64,000 nucleotides of DNA from Eubacterium limosum (GCF_000807675.2 NZ_CP019962.1:3569157-3633156), one strand, 5' to 3'; counted from the first letter of the stretch, positions 17,888-27,010 are shown. Numbers and translations are program-made. Notes: generated from the sequence alone by a model not told the origin.

Positions 17888-19381
17888 ATGACAATATCAT
17901 TTAATACTAAAAAAGTAGTCTTTAGTATCCTAACGTGTATTTTTTGTGGAGTTATTTTTATAATAAATTATTTTTTCACATTAAGAGGAGTAAATAATTT
18001 AGAAAAAACATACATTATTTGGGGAGTTATTGGATGGGGGGTTCTTTTTTGGTGTATCTTCTCATGGTATAAAATTAGAGATGAAGTGATTTGTTTATAT
18101 ACTGCGCAGATAGTAGTTTTCTTTTTGTTTAACTTTGGGCAAAGCTTAGTTGTTGTTTTTGATGCAGTTGACCAACAGGGGGCATTAACAAATATTTTTA
18201 GCTATAATACACTAGTTAATGCGCAGATATATACATTGCTATCAGTTTTAGCCTTTCATTTTGGAGCTCTTTTAATATGCAAGAAAAAACCGAACTTAGT
18301 ATTAAAGAATAATAATCCAAGAAATTGCAATCAAGTAAGCGGTGATATATTGCTTTCTGCCATTAGATTTACTGGAATAATTTTATTGATTGTGTCTATG
18401 CCAGCGTTTTTTTATAATACATTGAAGACAATTGAAACAGTAGCACAAGGTGGTTATGGCGCGTTATATAATTATGGCGTAGGGGGTGTAAGAGGAGAAG
18501 TAGTAAGTAGTGCTTTAGGATCGAGAATTATAGATTTTGTCTCATCATACTTTGTGCCAGCTCTTATTTGTTTAGTAATTGGCGATTCAAAAAAGAAAAC
18601 GCAACGTAATATATATTTAGGATTAATGTTCATATATATGGTTGAGCAATTTTATATTGGTGGCCGTAGCGATGCTGTCAAATTACTTATTACGATTATT
18701 TGCGTATTTCATTATTTAATAAAAAAGCTTGATAAAAAAGCTGTATTTAAATTAATAATTTTTGGATATTTTTTTATTTCATTGTTATCTGTTATTGGAA
18801 ATGTAAGAGGACTCCCTAATAGATCAATTTCTCTTTATTTAACGGAATTTATAGCCTCATTTGGGAAAGAAAATTTGTTTTTGACCACAATTAGTGAGCT
18901 TGGTGGAAGTATGTTTCCGTTATGCTCTTTGTTTTCAATAATGCCCGCATTGGGGTTTAAATATGGTTCAACATATTTATATGCTTTGACAACAATAATA
19001 CCAAATTTAGGTTTTTGGTCAATCCATCCAGCACGTTTATATGCAAATGGGTCGAGTTGGTTAATGTCTGTTTTAAATATGACATATGGACCGGGCTTCT
19101 CAGTTACAGCCGAGGCATATCAAAACTTTGGGGAAATTGGTTTTTTATTTTTAGTTATCATTGGAATTATATTTGGAAAAATATATACTATGATAGACAC
19201 AGATACAGCTAAAATTCAACCTGACAAAGTAGCAATGACACTTATTTTTTTTAATGCTACTTTAACGTTTGTTCGAAACGATTTCTTAAGTTTAATAAGA
19301 AGTTTTTTCTATATAGCTATTCCTGTTTTTTTGTTAATACGAATTGTGTATGAAAGAAAACTAAAAAAATTATTAAAATAA
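17888..19381 (+). CDS. Oligosaccharide repeat-unit polymerase (Wzy-type)
   Basis: 497 residues with about 11-12 hydrophobic helices spread over the whole length, including two adjacent N-terminal ones (VVFSILTCIFCGVIFIINYF; TYIIWGVIGWGVLFWCIFSW) and a long extracytoplasmic loop near residues 370-420 (WSIHPARLYANGSSWLMSVL), as in O-antigen/capsule polymerases. No sequence motif is diagnostic; the call rests on topology, length and its place between glycosyltransferases and the flippase. Very AT-rich. Confidence 0.75.
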   Translation: MTISFNTKKVVFSILTCIFCGVIFIINYFFTLRGVNNLEKTYIIWGVIGWGVLFWCIFSWYKIRDEVICLYTAQIVVFFLFNFGQSLVVVFDAVDQQGALTNIFSYNTLVNAQIYTLLSVLAFHFGALLICKKKPNLVLKNNNPRNCNQVSGDILLSAIRFTGIILLIVSMPAFFYNTLKTIETVAQGGYGALYNYGVGGVRGEVVSSALGSRIIDFVSSYFVPALICLVIGDSKKKTQRNIYLGLMFIYMVEQFYIGGRSDAVKLLITIICVFHYLIKKLDKKAVFKLIIFGYFFISLLSVIGNVRGLPNRSISLYLTEFIASFGKENLFLTTISELGGSMFPLCSLFSIMPALGFKYGSTYLYALTTIIPNLGFWSIHPARLYANGSSWLMSVLNMTYGPGFSVTAEAYQNFGEIGFLFLVIIGIIFGKIYTMIDTDTAKIQPDKVAMTLIFFNATLTFVRNDFLSLIRSFFYIAIPVFLLIRIVYERKLKKLLK

Positions 19382-19451
19382 AAAAATAATATAAATAAAT
19401 TAAGTTTTTTGAGTATAACGTCAAAAAATCATCATATGAGAGGAAAATATA

Positions 19452-20546
19452 TTGAAAGTAGGAATATTAACTTGGCATAAAGCAATTAATCATGGTGCAG
19501 TGTTACAAGCTTATGCTTCTTGTGAAATTATTAAAGTTCTTGGATATGATCCGAAAATATTGAATTATTCGTGGAATTTGTATGAGGATAAAAGAAAATT
19601 ACAAAAATTTTTTAGGAGAGTAAAAACATTCTCACCTCAAAAGGCAATATGGTTTTATCATCATAAGAAACTATATAAAGAGAAAATTAAAAATTTTGAA
19701 GAATTTGTGACAAATAAATTACCTATTGGAAAACTATTTTATGAAGAAAAAAATCTTGATGCAGTTTATATTGGTAGCGATATGGTGTTCGATATTACGC
19801 AAGGATATAATCCATATATGTATGGACTTGGGGTACCATCAAATTATATTTTTTCATATGCTGCCAGTTTTGGATATACAACGATTAACGAAATAAAAAC
19901 AGATGACCACTATAACCAGATTGTTGAGGGTTTATCTAAAATGAAAGCTATTGGTTATAGAGATGAAAATACAAAAAAAATATGTGAAGAGCTTAATATT
20001 TCAGTTAAAATGACAGAAAATATCGATCCTGTTTTGTGCTACGGCTTCGAAAAAGAAATTTCTGCATGGGATTCAAAGAAATGGAGAGGGAAAAAATATA
20101 TTTTAATATATGCTTACGGTTCTTTAATAAACGAAAGAAAAACGATATCTCAGCTTAAAAAGTTTTCTAAGGAAAAAGAGTTGAACATTATATCTTGTGG
20201 GTATTATCATAGCTGGTGTGATGAAAATATTCCAGCTTCACCACAAGAATTTTTGGAAATGTTTAAATACGCTAAATATGTCGTTACTGATACTTTTCAT
20301 GGAACGATTTTTTCCCTTATATTACACAAAAAATTTGTAACAATAATTAGCAAAAATGGATTTAAAGTAAAGTATTTGTTAGATAATATACATATGAGTG
20401 ATAGAATCAAAAAAGATGAAATTACAAAAGTGCTAATACAAGATATTGATTATAAATATTACGATAATTGGATAGAAAATGCGAGAAAAAAATCGAAAAG
20501 CTTTATTAATTTAAATCTTGAAAAAGCTCAGAAAAATAACTGTTAA
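19452..20546 (+). CDS. Polysaccharide pyruvyl transferase family protein
   Basis: 364 residues from a TTG at 19452 with AGAGGAAA 8-15 bases upstream. Opening KVGILTWHKAINHGAVLQAYA is the standard N-terminus of the PS_pyruv_trans family; VYIGSDMVFD (usually GSDQVW) and YVVTDTFHGTIFSLILHK near the end are its other landmarks. Uses phosphoenolpyruvate to place a pyruvate ketal on a sugar of the repeat unit. In many loci this family pairs with an FrhB-like protein, present here at 22032. AT-rich. Confidence 0.85.
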   Translation: MKVGILTWHKAINHGAVLQAYASCEIIKVLGYDPKILNYSWNLYEDKRKLQKFFRRVKTFSPQKAIWFYHHKKLYKEKIKNFEEFVTNKLPIGKLFYEEKNLDAVYIGSDMVFDITQGYNPYMYGLGVPSNYIFSYAASFGYTTINEIKTDDHYNQIVEGLSKMKAIGYRDENTKKICEELNISVKMTENIDPVLCYGFEKEISAWDSKKWRGKKYILIYAYGSLINERKTISQLKKFSKEKELNIISCGYYHSWCDENIPASPQEFLEMFKYAKYVVTDTFHGTIFSLILHKKFVTIISKNGFKVKYLLDNIHMSDRIKKDEITKVLIQDIDYKYYDNWIENARKKSKSFINLNLEKAQKNNC

Positions 20547-20613
20547 AGTTTCTAACATTTAATCGTTAGTTAAACTTGTTTGAAAGTGATTAAAAAGTTA
20601 GGTAAAGTATACA

Positions 20614-22035
20614 ATGGATGGTAATGTTTATGCCTCTAAGAGACTGGCAAAAGGAACAATAATTTATATGCTAGGTAATTTAATGAGCAAAGTGTTACAA
20701 ATGCTTATTCTTCCTATTATTACAACCTCATTACTGGCAAGTGAATATGGTTATTATGATATTATAATTACAACAATAAGTTTGATAACGCCTGTGTTTA
20801 CCTTACAATTTATTGAAGGTTTGTTCCGATATTTATTTCATGCTTCTGAAAAAGAAAAAGAAAAAACAGTATCAACCGTAACAGCTTTTTTATTATTTGG
20901 GTTAGTAGTGTTGGCATGTATTATCGTAATGCTTCATTATATGATTCCCAATTTAAAATATTTGTTATATATATATATTAATTATTTTTCAGCAATAGTT
21001 TTTAATTATATGCAAAAACTCTCAAGGTGTGAACAAATGAATGCACAGTTTGCTCTCTCGGGAGTGATTAATACTTTTACAATGTTAATATGTCAAGTTG
21101 TGGCATTATTAGTTTTGCATTTAGGAGTACAGGGTATGCTCTTAGCCAACTGTATATCATATTTAGTTGCAAGCATATATCTAGAATATTATGTACGTGT
21201 GGAGAAAAGAATTTCCATAAAAAATATTGACAAAAGCCGTTTTATAGAATTATTTAAATATTCCATACCTTTAGTTCCGAATAGTATCTGTTGGTGGCTT
21301 ATATCTTCATCAGATAGATATATAATTACTTTTTTTCTGGGGGCTACTGCTAACGGGATCTATTCTATAGCAAGTAAATTTTCACAATTACTAACATTTG
21401 CAACAAGTGTATTTCAACTCGCCTGGCAAGAAAGTGCAATAATAGAAAAAAACAATAAATACAGAGATGATTTTTATTCCACGACATTTAATACTTATAT
21501 GCGTTTGTTGTTGGGGGGATATCTTGTGATTTTGCCTATAATTAGATTGGTTATGCCATTACTTGTTTCTGATGGTTTTCAAGAAGGATATCTTTACAAT
21601 CCATTATTACTTTTGGGTGCAATTTTTTCTGCATTCTCGCAATTTTACGGTAGCGCCTACTTAGTTTTTAAAAAAACTAATGGTGCTTTTACAACTACGG
21701 TGATAGCAGCAGGTATTAATGTAATTATAGCAACATTGTCGATTAAATATATTGGACTCTATGGACCAGCTTTAGGAACGGCTATGTCCTTTTTTATTCA
21801 ATGGCTTATTAGAATGTTTCAAATGAAAAAGTATTTTAAAGTCAAGATTGAAAATAAAAATTTGTTTATTCTTCTGTTTTTCATGAGTATCTCAACTATT
21901 TGTTATTACAGTACTAATATTTTTTTACATATTGTAACTCTGATTTTTGGTATGTGTATTTGTATAATAATGAATAAAAAAATATTAAAAAATATACTCA
22001 AAAAAATAACAACAACAAAAGGAGAAAATCAATGA
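20614..22035 (+). CDS. Wzx-type polysaccharide flippase (MOP superfamily)
   Basis: 473 residues with about 12-14 transmembrane helices. Starts KRLAKGTIIYMLGNLMSKVLQMLILPIIT, typical of the PST/Wzx branch of the MATE/MOP superfamily, and SIPLVPNSICWWLISSSDRYIITFFLG is its conserved mid-protein segment. Flips the lipid-linked repeat unit across the membrane for the polymerase. Overlaps the FrhB-like gene by four bases (ATGA). Confidence 0.88.
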   Translation: MDGNVYASKRLAKGTIIYMLGNLMSKVLQMLILPIITTSLLASEYGYYDIIITTISLITPVFTLQFIEGLFRYLFHASEKEKEKTVSTVTAFLLFGLVVLACIIVMLHYMIPNLKYLLYIYINYFSAIVFNYMQKLSRCEQMNAQFALSGVINTFTMLICQVVALLVLHLGVQGMLLANCISYLVASIYLEYYVRVEKRISIKNIDKSRFIELFKYSIPLVPNSICWWLISSSDRYIITFFLGATANGIYSIASKFSQLLTFATSVFQLAWQESAIIEKNNKYRDDFYSTTFNTYMRLLLGGYLVILPIIRLVMPLLVSDGFQEGYLYNPLLLLGAIFSAFSQFYGSAYLVFKKTNGAFTTTVIAAGINVIIATLSIKYIGLYGPALGTAMSFFIQWLIRMFQMKKYFKVKIENKNLFILLFFMSISTICYYSTNIFLHIVTLIFGMCICIIMNKKILKNILKKITTTKGENQ

Positions 22036-23225
22036 AATATTTATGTTCTGCTTGCGGTGCATGCATGAATATCTGCCCACAGAACGCTATACAAATGGTT
22101 GAGGATGATTGTTCATTTTTATATCCACAAATTAATTCAGAGAAATGTGTTGACTGTGGCCTGTGCGAAAAAGTCTGTGCGTTTCAATATAAGGAAGAAT
22201 CTTCTGGTGCTATTTGTGTTTATGCTGCAGCAGAAAGAGATGCTGAAAAAATTAAGCAATCGGCATCCGGTGGTGTTTTTGCTGCTATTGCAAAGTCTGT
22301 TCTCGCTGAAAAAGGTACTGTATATGGCGCGGGTATTGTTTATGTAAATAATAATTTAATTATAAAACATAAAGGTGTCGATAATGTTGAAGATTTACAT
22401 GAATTATTGGGATCAAAATATGTACAGAGCAACATAAATTATACATATAAAGAAATTAAAGATAAATTGATGAATGGACAATTTATATTGTTTTCAGGAA
22501 CGCCTTGCCAGGTAGCCGGTTTAAAAGGCTTTCTTCAAAAAGACTATGATCATTTATTGACGATTGACTTAGTCTGTCATGGGGTTCCCTCTTTAAAAAT
22601 GTTTCAAGATTATATAACCATGTTGCAAAATAAAATAAAAGGAAGTATTCAAAACTTTAAGTTTAGAGAAAAAAGTAAAAATCAAGGATATACAGCAAAA
22701 GTAATATATAATGACGATAAAAGAGATGTTCAAACTCTATTGATTCCTTCATTAGATTCTTCTTACTATACAATGTTTTTAAGATCAGAGATTCATAGAG
22801 ACAGTTGTTATTCATGCAAATATGCCAACAGAAATCGTCCAGGAGACATCACGATTGGTGATTATTGGGGAATTGAAGAGCAGCATCCAGAATATTTGAA
22901 AATAAACGGCGGTAACTTAGATAAAAAGTTAGGAATTTCTTGTATTTTGGTGAATACAGAAAAAGGGGAAAAACAAGTTGATAAGTGCAAAGATGTTCTG
23001 TATTTATATCCGTCAACGTTTGAGAAAGTAGCGAAAGGCAACCAGCAATTAAAAAATCCAAGTCAAAGAGGGAAGCAACGCGATAAAATACTAAAATTAT
23101 ATAAAGAACGAGGTTATATTGCTGTTGAAAAAAGATTTAACAGGCATAGAATATTAAGAGCATACATGAATAAAATTATTCCACGTAAGATAAAGCCTAA
23201 AATTAAAAAATTGTTAAAAAGTTAA
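22032..23225 (+). CDS. FrhB-like iron-sulfur protein (coenzyme F420 hydrogenase/dehydrogenase beta-subunit family)
   Basis: 397 residues. N-terminal two-cluster ferredoxin (CSACGACMNICP and CVDCGLCEKVC), FrhB_N segment SASGGVFAAIAKSVL, and FrhB_C with GTPCQVAGLKGFLQKDYDHL, IDLVCHGVPS, SCYSCKYANRNRPGDITIGDYWG. Homologues recur in capsule loci beside pyruvyl transferases in organisms without coenzyme F420; their exact redox role there is not settled. Last gene of the polysaccharide operon, followed by a strong terminator. AT-rich. Confidence 0.85.
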   Translation: MKYLCSACGACMNICPQNAIQMVEDDCSFLYPQINSEKCVDCGLCEKVCAFQYKEESSGAICVYAAAERDAEKIKQSASGGVFAAIAKSVLAEKGTVYGAGIVYVNNNLIIKHKGVDNVEDLHELLGSKYVQSNINYTYKEIKDKLMNGQFILFSGTPCQVAGLKGFLQKDYDHLLTIDLVCHGVPSLKMFQDYITMLQNKIKGSIQNFKFREKSKNQGYTAKVIYNDDKRDVQTLLIPSLDSSYYTMFLRSEIHRDSCYSCKYANRNRPGDITIGDYWGIEEQHPEYLKINGGNLDKKLGISCILVNTEKGEKQVDKCKDVLYLYPSTFEKVAKGNQQLKNPSQRGKQRDKILKLYKERGYIAVEKRFNRHRILRAYMNKIIPRKIKPKIKKLLKS

Positions 23226-23254
23226 TAATTGCCCCATTCTTATCGAGACCCCAC

Positions 23255-23288
23255 CCGGCAGGCGGCATCTCCCGCCTGCCGGTTTTTT
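23255..23288 (+). terminator. Terminator of the polysaccharide locus
   Basis: Perfect 11-bp stem CCGGCAGGCGG / CCGCCTGCCGG (23255-23265, 23272-23282) followed by T6. Confidence 0.95.
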
Positions 23289-23362
23289 CATCATATGTAA
23301 ACCGTTTACCTCACAGGTTCAACCGGTTTTCAAATAAATATTATATCTTTGGAGGAGCAAAA

Positions 23363-23788
23363 ATGTACAATTTCAACAATCTTGAGTGCTTTCCAGGCAT
23401 TGATCTGGAGCATGCGGCTTTTGGGCTGGGGGACGGGCAGTTTTACCTGACGGAGGAGCAGCTGGAGCGTTTGGTGCGCGATCCGGAGCTGGGGCTGCCG
23501 GTGGCGTATATCAACCTCAGCAGTGTCACTGATCCCATGACGGGCATTGTGTACCGGGACGGCTCGGTCACGCTCTGGCCCTGCACGCCTAAGCGTCTGA
23601 TTAACCTTGTCGGGCGTCTCTTTAAGAAGGATATGGGGGCCTGCGGGCGGGCTAACGCCAAGCGCTTTAAAACTAAGCGGAACCTCTGCTTTTATATTGG
23701 CAAGAACCTTCAGGTTATGCCTGCTCACACGAGCCTCCCCGGTGACGGAACGGGAAACAGTTACGTCGACCGGATTTTTTTTAATTAA
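23363..23788 (+). CDS. Unrecognised 141-residue protein
   Basis: ATG at 23363 with GGAGGAGC 5-12 bases upstream, so translation is likely. Sequence is soluble, with an acidic N-terminal third (FGLGDGQFYLTEEQLERLV) and a basic middle (RLFKKDMGACGRANAKRFKT). No family recognised. First gene of the accessory cluster that runs to about 29.3 kb and clearly richer in GC than the polysaccharide genes just before it. Confidence 0.6.
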   Translation: MYNFNNLECFPGIDLEHAAFGLGDGQFYLTEEQLERLVRDPELGLPVAYINLSSVTDPMTGIVYRDGSVTLWPCTPKRLINLVGRLFKKDMGACGRANAKRFKTKRNLCFYIGKNLQVMPAHTSLPGDGTGNSYVDRIFFN

Positions 23789-23831
23789 AGAGCACGACCA
23801 AGAGCGTGGGTGTGTTGTGGCTGAGAGCGGA

Positions 23832-24035
23832 ATGGCGGTCTGTTATGCCGGCACCAGCATGGCCATGGAGCGGAAGATCGAACAGGGTTCTGCGCTGTGC
23901 AGGGCGCTTTTGCCGGCTCAGGTCCTGCTGACAGGCAGTGGGTTTTCCGTTGTGCGGGACGGGGAGTGCCTGCGGTGTGAGTATTTTAATGTTTGCCTTC
24001 AGGAAGAGAAAAAGCTCAAAAAGACCGCTTTTTAG
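23832..24035 (+). CDS. Small Cys-containing hypothetical protein
   Basis: 67 residues from ATG 23832 (an upstream GTG at 23814 is also possible; no strong ribosome site decides). The C-terminus CLRCEYFNVCLQ has a C-x2-C-x5-C spacing that could bind metal. The longer reading from 23607 overlaps the previous gene and looks like a shadow. Not recognised. Confidence 0.4.
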   Translation: MAVCYAGTSMAMERKIEQGSALCRALLPAQVLLTGSGFSVVRDGECLRCEYFNVCLQEEKKLKKTAF

Positions 24036-24056
24036 ACAAAATAATATCTTTTTAAA

Positions 24057-24087
24057 GCAAAAAAGTCTCAGATATGGGGCTTTTTTT
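24057..24087 (+). terminator. Probable terminator
   Basis: AAAAAAGTCTC and GGGGCTTTTTTT pair with G-T wobbles around AGATAT, followed by T7. Confidence 0.5.
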
Positions 24088-24204
24088 GCGTTTTAGAGAC
24101 CTTTTTGGGGGCTGAATGAAAGGTGACGGCAGCGGGGCAATTTCGTATAATGATCTCAACCTCAGCGGTGAGCGCTGAAGAAAAATTTTTAAGGAGGTTC
24201 TGAT

Positions 24205-24762
24205 ATGAACCAAAACAAACCATCATCCACCACGGCAGCTGCGAGCGAAGCGAAAAAGACCCATATACCGGCCAGAGAGCTGACGCCGCTTCCGAGCTTT
24301 TTAAAGTACCTGGGTCTTTCGAGTACGGAGGAAGTGCCGGGCTTTATCCCACCAGTCTTTTCGGTGGACAACCCCAGGGTCTGCCGTCCGGAGGGCTGGA
24401 AGCCTGAGGCGACGCCGGCGTTTTTAGAGGGGATGAACCTGGTGCGGGAAATCTCAAAGGTTCGCATGTTTGTGAGCAGCAATCCCTATGATTTTTATGT
24501 GACGGCCCCTGGCGGCGGGTGTGTTCTGGAAAACATAAAGCCTGACGGCAGCCGGGAGTGCTGTACGGTCACCGAGGTGCCGGGCACAGAGACAAATCAT
24601 CTTTTTGAAAAGGACTGGGAGGCGCTTCGAAACCCTGCTCTGCGGGCCACCACCGACGTGGAACTGCTGCTGGACAGCGTCGAAATGGGGCGCATGGTAT
24701 TTAAAACAATCCTCGACCATGAGGAGCAGTATTTTGTCATGATCGAAAAGGAGGAAATGTAA
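24205..24762 (+). CDS. Unrecognised 185-residue protein of the accessory cluster
   Basis: ATG 24205 with AAGGAGG 8 bases upstream; a TATAAT at 24144-24149 and a TCAGCG/CGCTGA hairpin (24161-24178) lie in its leader. Ala/Ser-rich N-terminus, then PLPSFLKYLGLSSTEEVPGF and a mixed alpha/beta body; no membrane segment. One base before the antirepressor gene, so co-transcribed. No known family recognised. Confidence 0.6.
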   Translation: MNQNKPSSTTAAASEAKKTHIPARELTPLPSFLKYLGLSSTEEVPGFIPPVFSVDNPRVCRPEGWKPEATPAFLEGMNLVREISKVRMFVSSNPYDFYVTAPGGGCVLENIKPDGSRECCTVTEVPGTETNHLFEKDWEALRNPALRATTDVELLLDSVEMGRMVFKTILDHEEQYFVMIEKEEM

Positions 24763-24763
24763 A

Positions 24764-25606
24764 ATGGCCGCGGCAATTTTTACCCAGACCTTTGAGAGCG
24801 CTCTTTTCGGAAAAATCCGCACGCTGGTGGAGCGGGAGGCCGCAGACGGCACGGAGGTCCGGGAATGGCTGGTGGCCGCGGATGTGTGCGCTGCCCTTGG
24901 CTACAGCAAGGACGCTTCAAGCATTGTAAAGCGCCATGTCAACCCGGCAGATACGTCGAAACGGCGTATCTCCGACGCCAACGGGCATCCTCAGAACATG
25001 CTGGTCATCAACGAGAGCGGCCTGTACGCGCTGATCTTTGGCAGCACAAGACCGGAGGCCCAGACCTTCAAACGCTATGTGACCGCGGTCATTCTGCCGA
25101 GTATCCGCAGGTACGGGGCCTATATGGAGGCCGACGTGATGGACCGGGTGCAGGACGACCCCGAGGCCATGCGGGAGCTGATGGACATGCTGAGGGCGGA
25201 GACCGCTAAAAACAAGGCTCTGAGCGCAAAAGTGGACAAGCTGGAGATGCGGATAAAGGCGCTTACGCCAAACGCCCTATTCGGCGAGGCCATCACAGCC
25301 TCCGAGGGTACCATCTCCATGGGGGACATGGCTAAGCTCCTGCGCCAGAACGGCGTGAACATTGGGCGGAACCGCCTGTTTACAAAGCTGCGCAAAGGCG
25401 GTTTTTTAAGCACCCAGAAAGGCAGCTGGAACAAGCCGCTTCAATGGACCATGGAGCAGGGCTATTTTGAGATTGAGGAGGGTTTCTTTGACAGGCCCCT
25501 GGGCGGGGAGGGCAAGGCGCTCTGGTCGGTGACCCGTGTCACACCCATAGGCCAGGCCTGCCTGGTGGACTGGTTTTTAGCCCGGGACAGGGAGGCGGCG
25601 TTATAA
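24764..25606 (+). CDS. Phage-type antirepressor: BRO-N plus KilAC domains
   Basis: 280 residues. N-terminal BRO domain: FGKIRTLVEREAADGTEVRE, DVCAALGYSKDASSIVKRHV, ESGLYALIFGSTRPEAQTFK, VTAVILPSIRRYG; C-terminal ANT/KilAC domain starting about residue 160 (TISMGDMAKLLRQNGVNIGRN then RLFTKLRKGGFL). This architecture is common in temperate phages, where it interferes with repressors. No phage structural genes follow, so it is an isolated remnant or part of a mobile accessory unit. Its end overlaps the unusual start of the next gene. Confidence 0.88.
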   Translation: MAAAIFTQTFESALFGKIRTLVEREAADGTEVREWLVAADVCAALGYSKDASSIVKRHVNPADTSKRRISDANGHPQNMLVINESGLYALIFGSTRPEAQTFKRYVTAVILPSIRRYGAYMEADVMDRVQDDPEAMRELMDMLRAETAKNKALSAKVDKLEMRIKALTPNALFGEAITASEGTISMGDMAKLLRQNGVNIGRNRLFTKLRKGGFLSTQKGSWNKPLQWTMEQGYFEIEEGFFDRPLGGEGKALWSVTRVTPIGQACLVDWFLARDREAAL

Positions 25607-26004
25607 ACTATTTCACAGAGCTCGACGCCTTTTATGAATGGCACGCCAGTCTGCCCGATGAGAAAAAGCTGTCGCCCGGGGCCATCGCACTGTGGCATTA
25701 CCTGCTGTACCGCTGTAATGCCTGCGCGCTGCCGTCCTTAGACGGGCGGTGGCTGTGGCGGGTGGCATTCTGGGTGCGGCCAAAACAGCTGGAACAGGTA
25801 TTAAAATGCTCTGAACGCCATATCCGCCGCTATCGCAGTGAGCTGGAGGCCTCGGGCCGTCTGAAATACCAGCGGGCCGTTAAAAACAGACAGGTTGGTT
25901 TTTACACGCTGATTCCCTTTGCCGACAACGTGGCCCCTGTAATTCTTGAAAATCTTTCCGGTGAGCAGGTGTCCGTTTACGGGCATGTGGATAAGTCGGG
26001 CTGA
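25603..26004 (+). CDS. Replication-initiator-like winged-helix protein with non-canonical start
   Basis: Reading frame 25603-26004 encodes INYFTELDAFYEWHASLPDE, SPGAIALWHYLLYRCNACAL, then WVRPKQLEQVLKCSERHIRR, the usual N-terminal domain of phage and plasmid DnaD/RepA-like replication proteins, which normally begin MINYF. Here no ATG, GTG or TTG precedes this conserved block; the first canonical start is GTG at 25762, which would delete 53 conserved residues. GGAGG at 25591-25595 is ideally placed for an ATA start at 25603, overlapping the antirepressor stop. Length (133) is short: only the N-terminal domain remains. Either rare ATA initiation or a gene broken by start loss. Confidence 0.6.
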   Translation: MNYFTELDAFYEWHASLPDEKKLSPGAIALWHYLLYRCNACALPSLDGRWLWRVAFWVRPKQLEQVLKCSERHIRRYRSELEASGRLKYQRAVKNRQVGFYTLIPFADNVAPVILENLSGEQVSVYGHVDKSG

Positions 26005-26155
26005 AAATTTCACAAAACAGGATTCAGGGACATTTATGTCCGCAATATTGTCAAAAAAGCAAAAGTGGCGGCAGAATCACGGACGCCCGTGTCCGCCATT
26101 AATAATATATTAAATAATATACTATATTAATCTTTTATTATTCAGGAGGTACAGT

Positions 26156-26371
26156 TTGTCCACAAATCGTTACGGTATCGGAGGAAATCTTGTGAGGCGG
26201 AAAAGAGACTATGTGGTCACGGCAGAGTGCTGTGTCCGGGTTGGCTTTCACGCCAGAGATGCGGAGGACGCGGAGGATCAGTTTAACGACTACCTGGCCG
26301 CCCTGCAGGGCACCCATCCCGAGGTGATGTTTGCCATACAGGATGTCCGGGAGGATGATGTGCTGTTTTAA
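26156..26371 (+). CDS. Unrecognised 71-residue protein
   Basis: TTG at 26156 with AGGAGG 8 bases upstream. Compact alpha/beta sequence: RRKRDYVVTAECCVRVGFHA, RDAEDAEDQFNDYLAALQGT, VMFAIQDVREDDVLF; looks like a small single-domain protein. Sits 26 bp before the sigma factor gene, probably same transcript. Function not recognised. Confidence 0.6.
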   Translation: MSTNRYGIGGNLVRRKRDYVVTAECCVRVGFHARDAEDAEDQFNDYLAALQGTHPEVMFAIQDVREDDVLF

Positions 26372-26397
26372 ACGAACAGCCCAAAAGGGGGAATTAC

Positions 26398-26976
26398 TTG
26401 AAGGATGAAAAATACAGCGCCCTGGATGAGTGGGTGCGCAGGGCCGGCGAGGGCGACCAGACCGCCAAGGAAATGCTTCTCATGAGCTTTAAGCCGCTGA
26501 TTTACAAGCAGGCCGCCAAATACAGGCACCATCACGACAGCCTGGAGGACGCTGTGCAGTACGGGGGTGTGATCCTGCTGGAGGCCGCAGCCGATTACCG
26601 GGCCGGGAGCAGCCAGCCCTTTCCGGCCTTTTTAAGCGCCCGCCTGCGCTACCGCTTTGCCGACGCGGGCCGCAGAGCGGCCAGAAGCGGCAGGATGGAG
26701 ACAAGGCCGCTTCTGCCCGGGGATGAAGCTATTGCCGACCCGGACCCCACGCCCGAGGAATGCCTGCTTGACAAGGCGTCTGACCGCAGCGCCCGGCTTC
26801 GGGCCATGGTAGACGCCCTGCCGCCAGAGCGGGCAGAGGTGCTGCGCCTGCACTACTATGGCGGCAAAAGCCTGAAGGCCATCGCCGGTATTCAGGGTGT
26901 TGCGCCTGCCACCGTCAAAACCCGGCTTCATCGTGGGCTTCAGGCTCTGCGGCAGCAGCGGGATGCCCTGGAATAG
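26398..26976 (+). CDS. Sigma-70 family RNA polymerase sigma factor (small, ECF/SigI-like)
   Basis: 192 residues from a TTG start with GGGGGAA upstream. Region 2: LLMSFKPLIYKQAAKYRHHH, LEDAVQYGGVILLEAAADYR; region 4 helix-turn-helix: ALPPERAEVLRLHYYGGKSLKAIAGIQGVAPATVKTRLHRGLQAL. Regions 3 and 1.1 absent. Such sigma genes recur beside DUF1659 and DUF2922 genes in Firmicutes, as here. No anti-sigma factor is adjacent. Likely directs the accessory cluster or phage-like genes. Confidence 0.85.
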   Translation: MKDEKYSALDEWVRRAGEGDQTAKEMLLMSFKPLIYKQAAKYRHHHDSLEDAVQYGGVILLEAAADYRAGSSQPFPAFLSARLRYRFADAGRRAARSGRMETRPLLPGDEAIADPDPTPEECLLDKASDRSARLRAMVDALPPERAEVLRLHYYGGKSLKAIAGIQGVAPATVKTRLHRGLQALRQQRDALE

Positions 26977-26980
26977 CTGA

Positions 26981-27010
26981 AAAAGCCGGAGTGTAAGGCT
27001 CCGGCTTTTT
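26981..27010. terminator. Bidirectional terminator between sigma factor and GNAT genes
   Basis: AGCCGGAG (26984-26991) / CTCCGGCT (26999-27006), 7-nt loop, T-run on the + side and A-run on the other, serving both convergent genes. Confidence 0.9.

Noticed and set aside
9618-23225. Possible O-antigen or teichoic-acid locus instead of a capsule/exopolysaccharide locus
   Set aside because: Flippase, polymerase and initiating transferase show a Wzx/Wzy-type pathway, but the final product cannot be told from sequence; I left it as surface polysaccharide.
23607-23831. Long N-terminal part of the overlapping ORF in the accessory cluster
   Set aside because: Overlaps the 23363 gene, has no ribosome site and low-complexity composition; only the part from about 23832 is kept, with low confidence.
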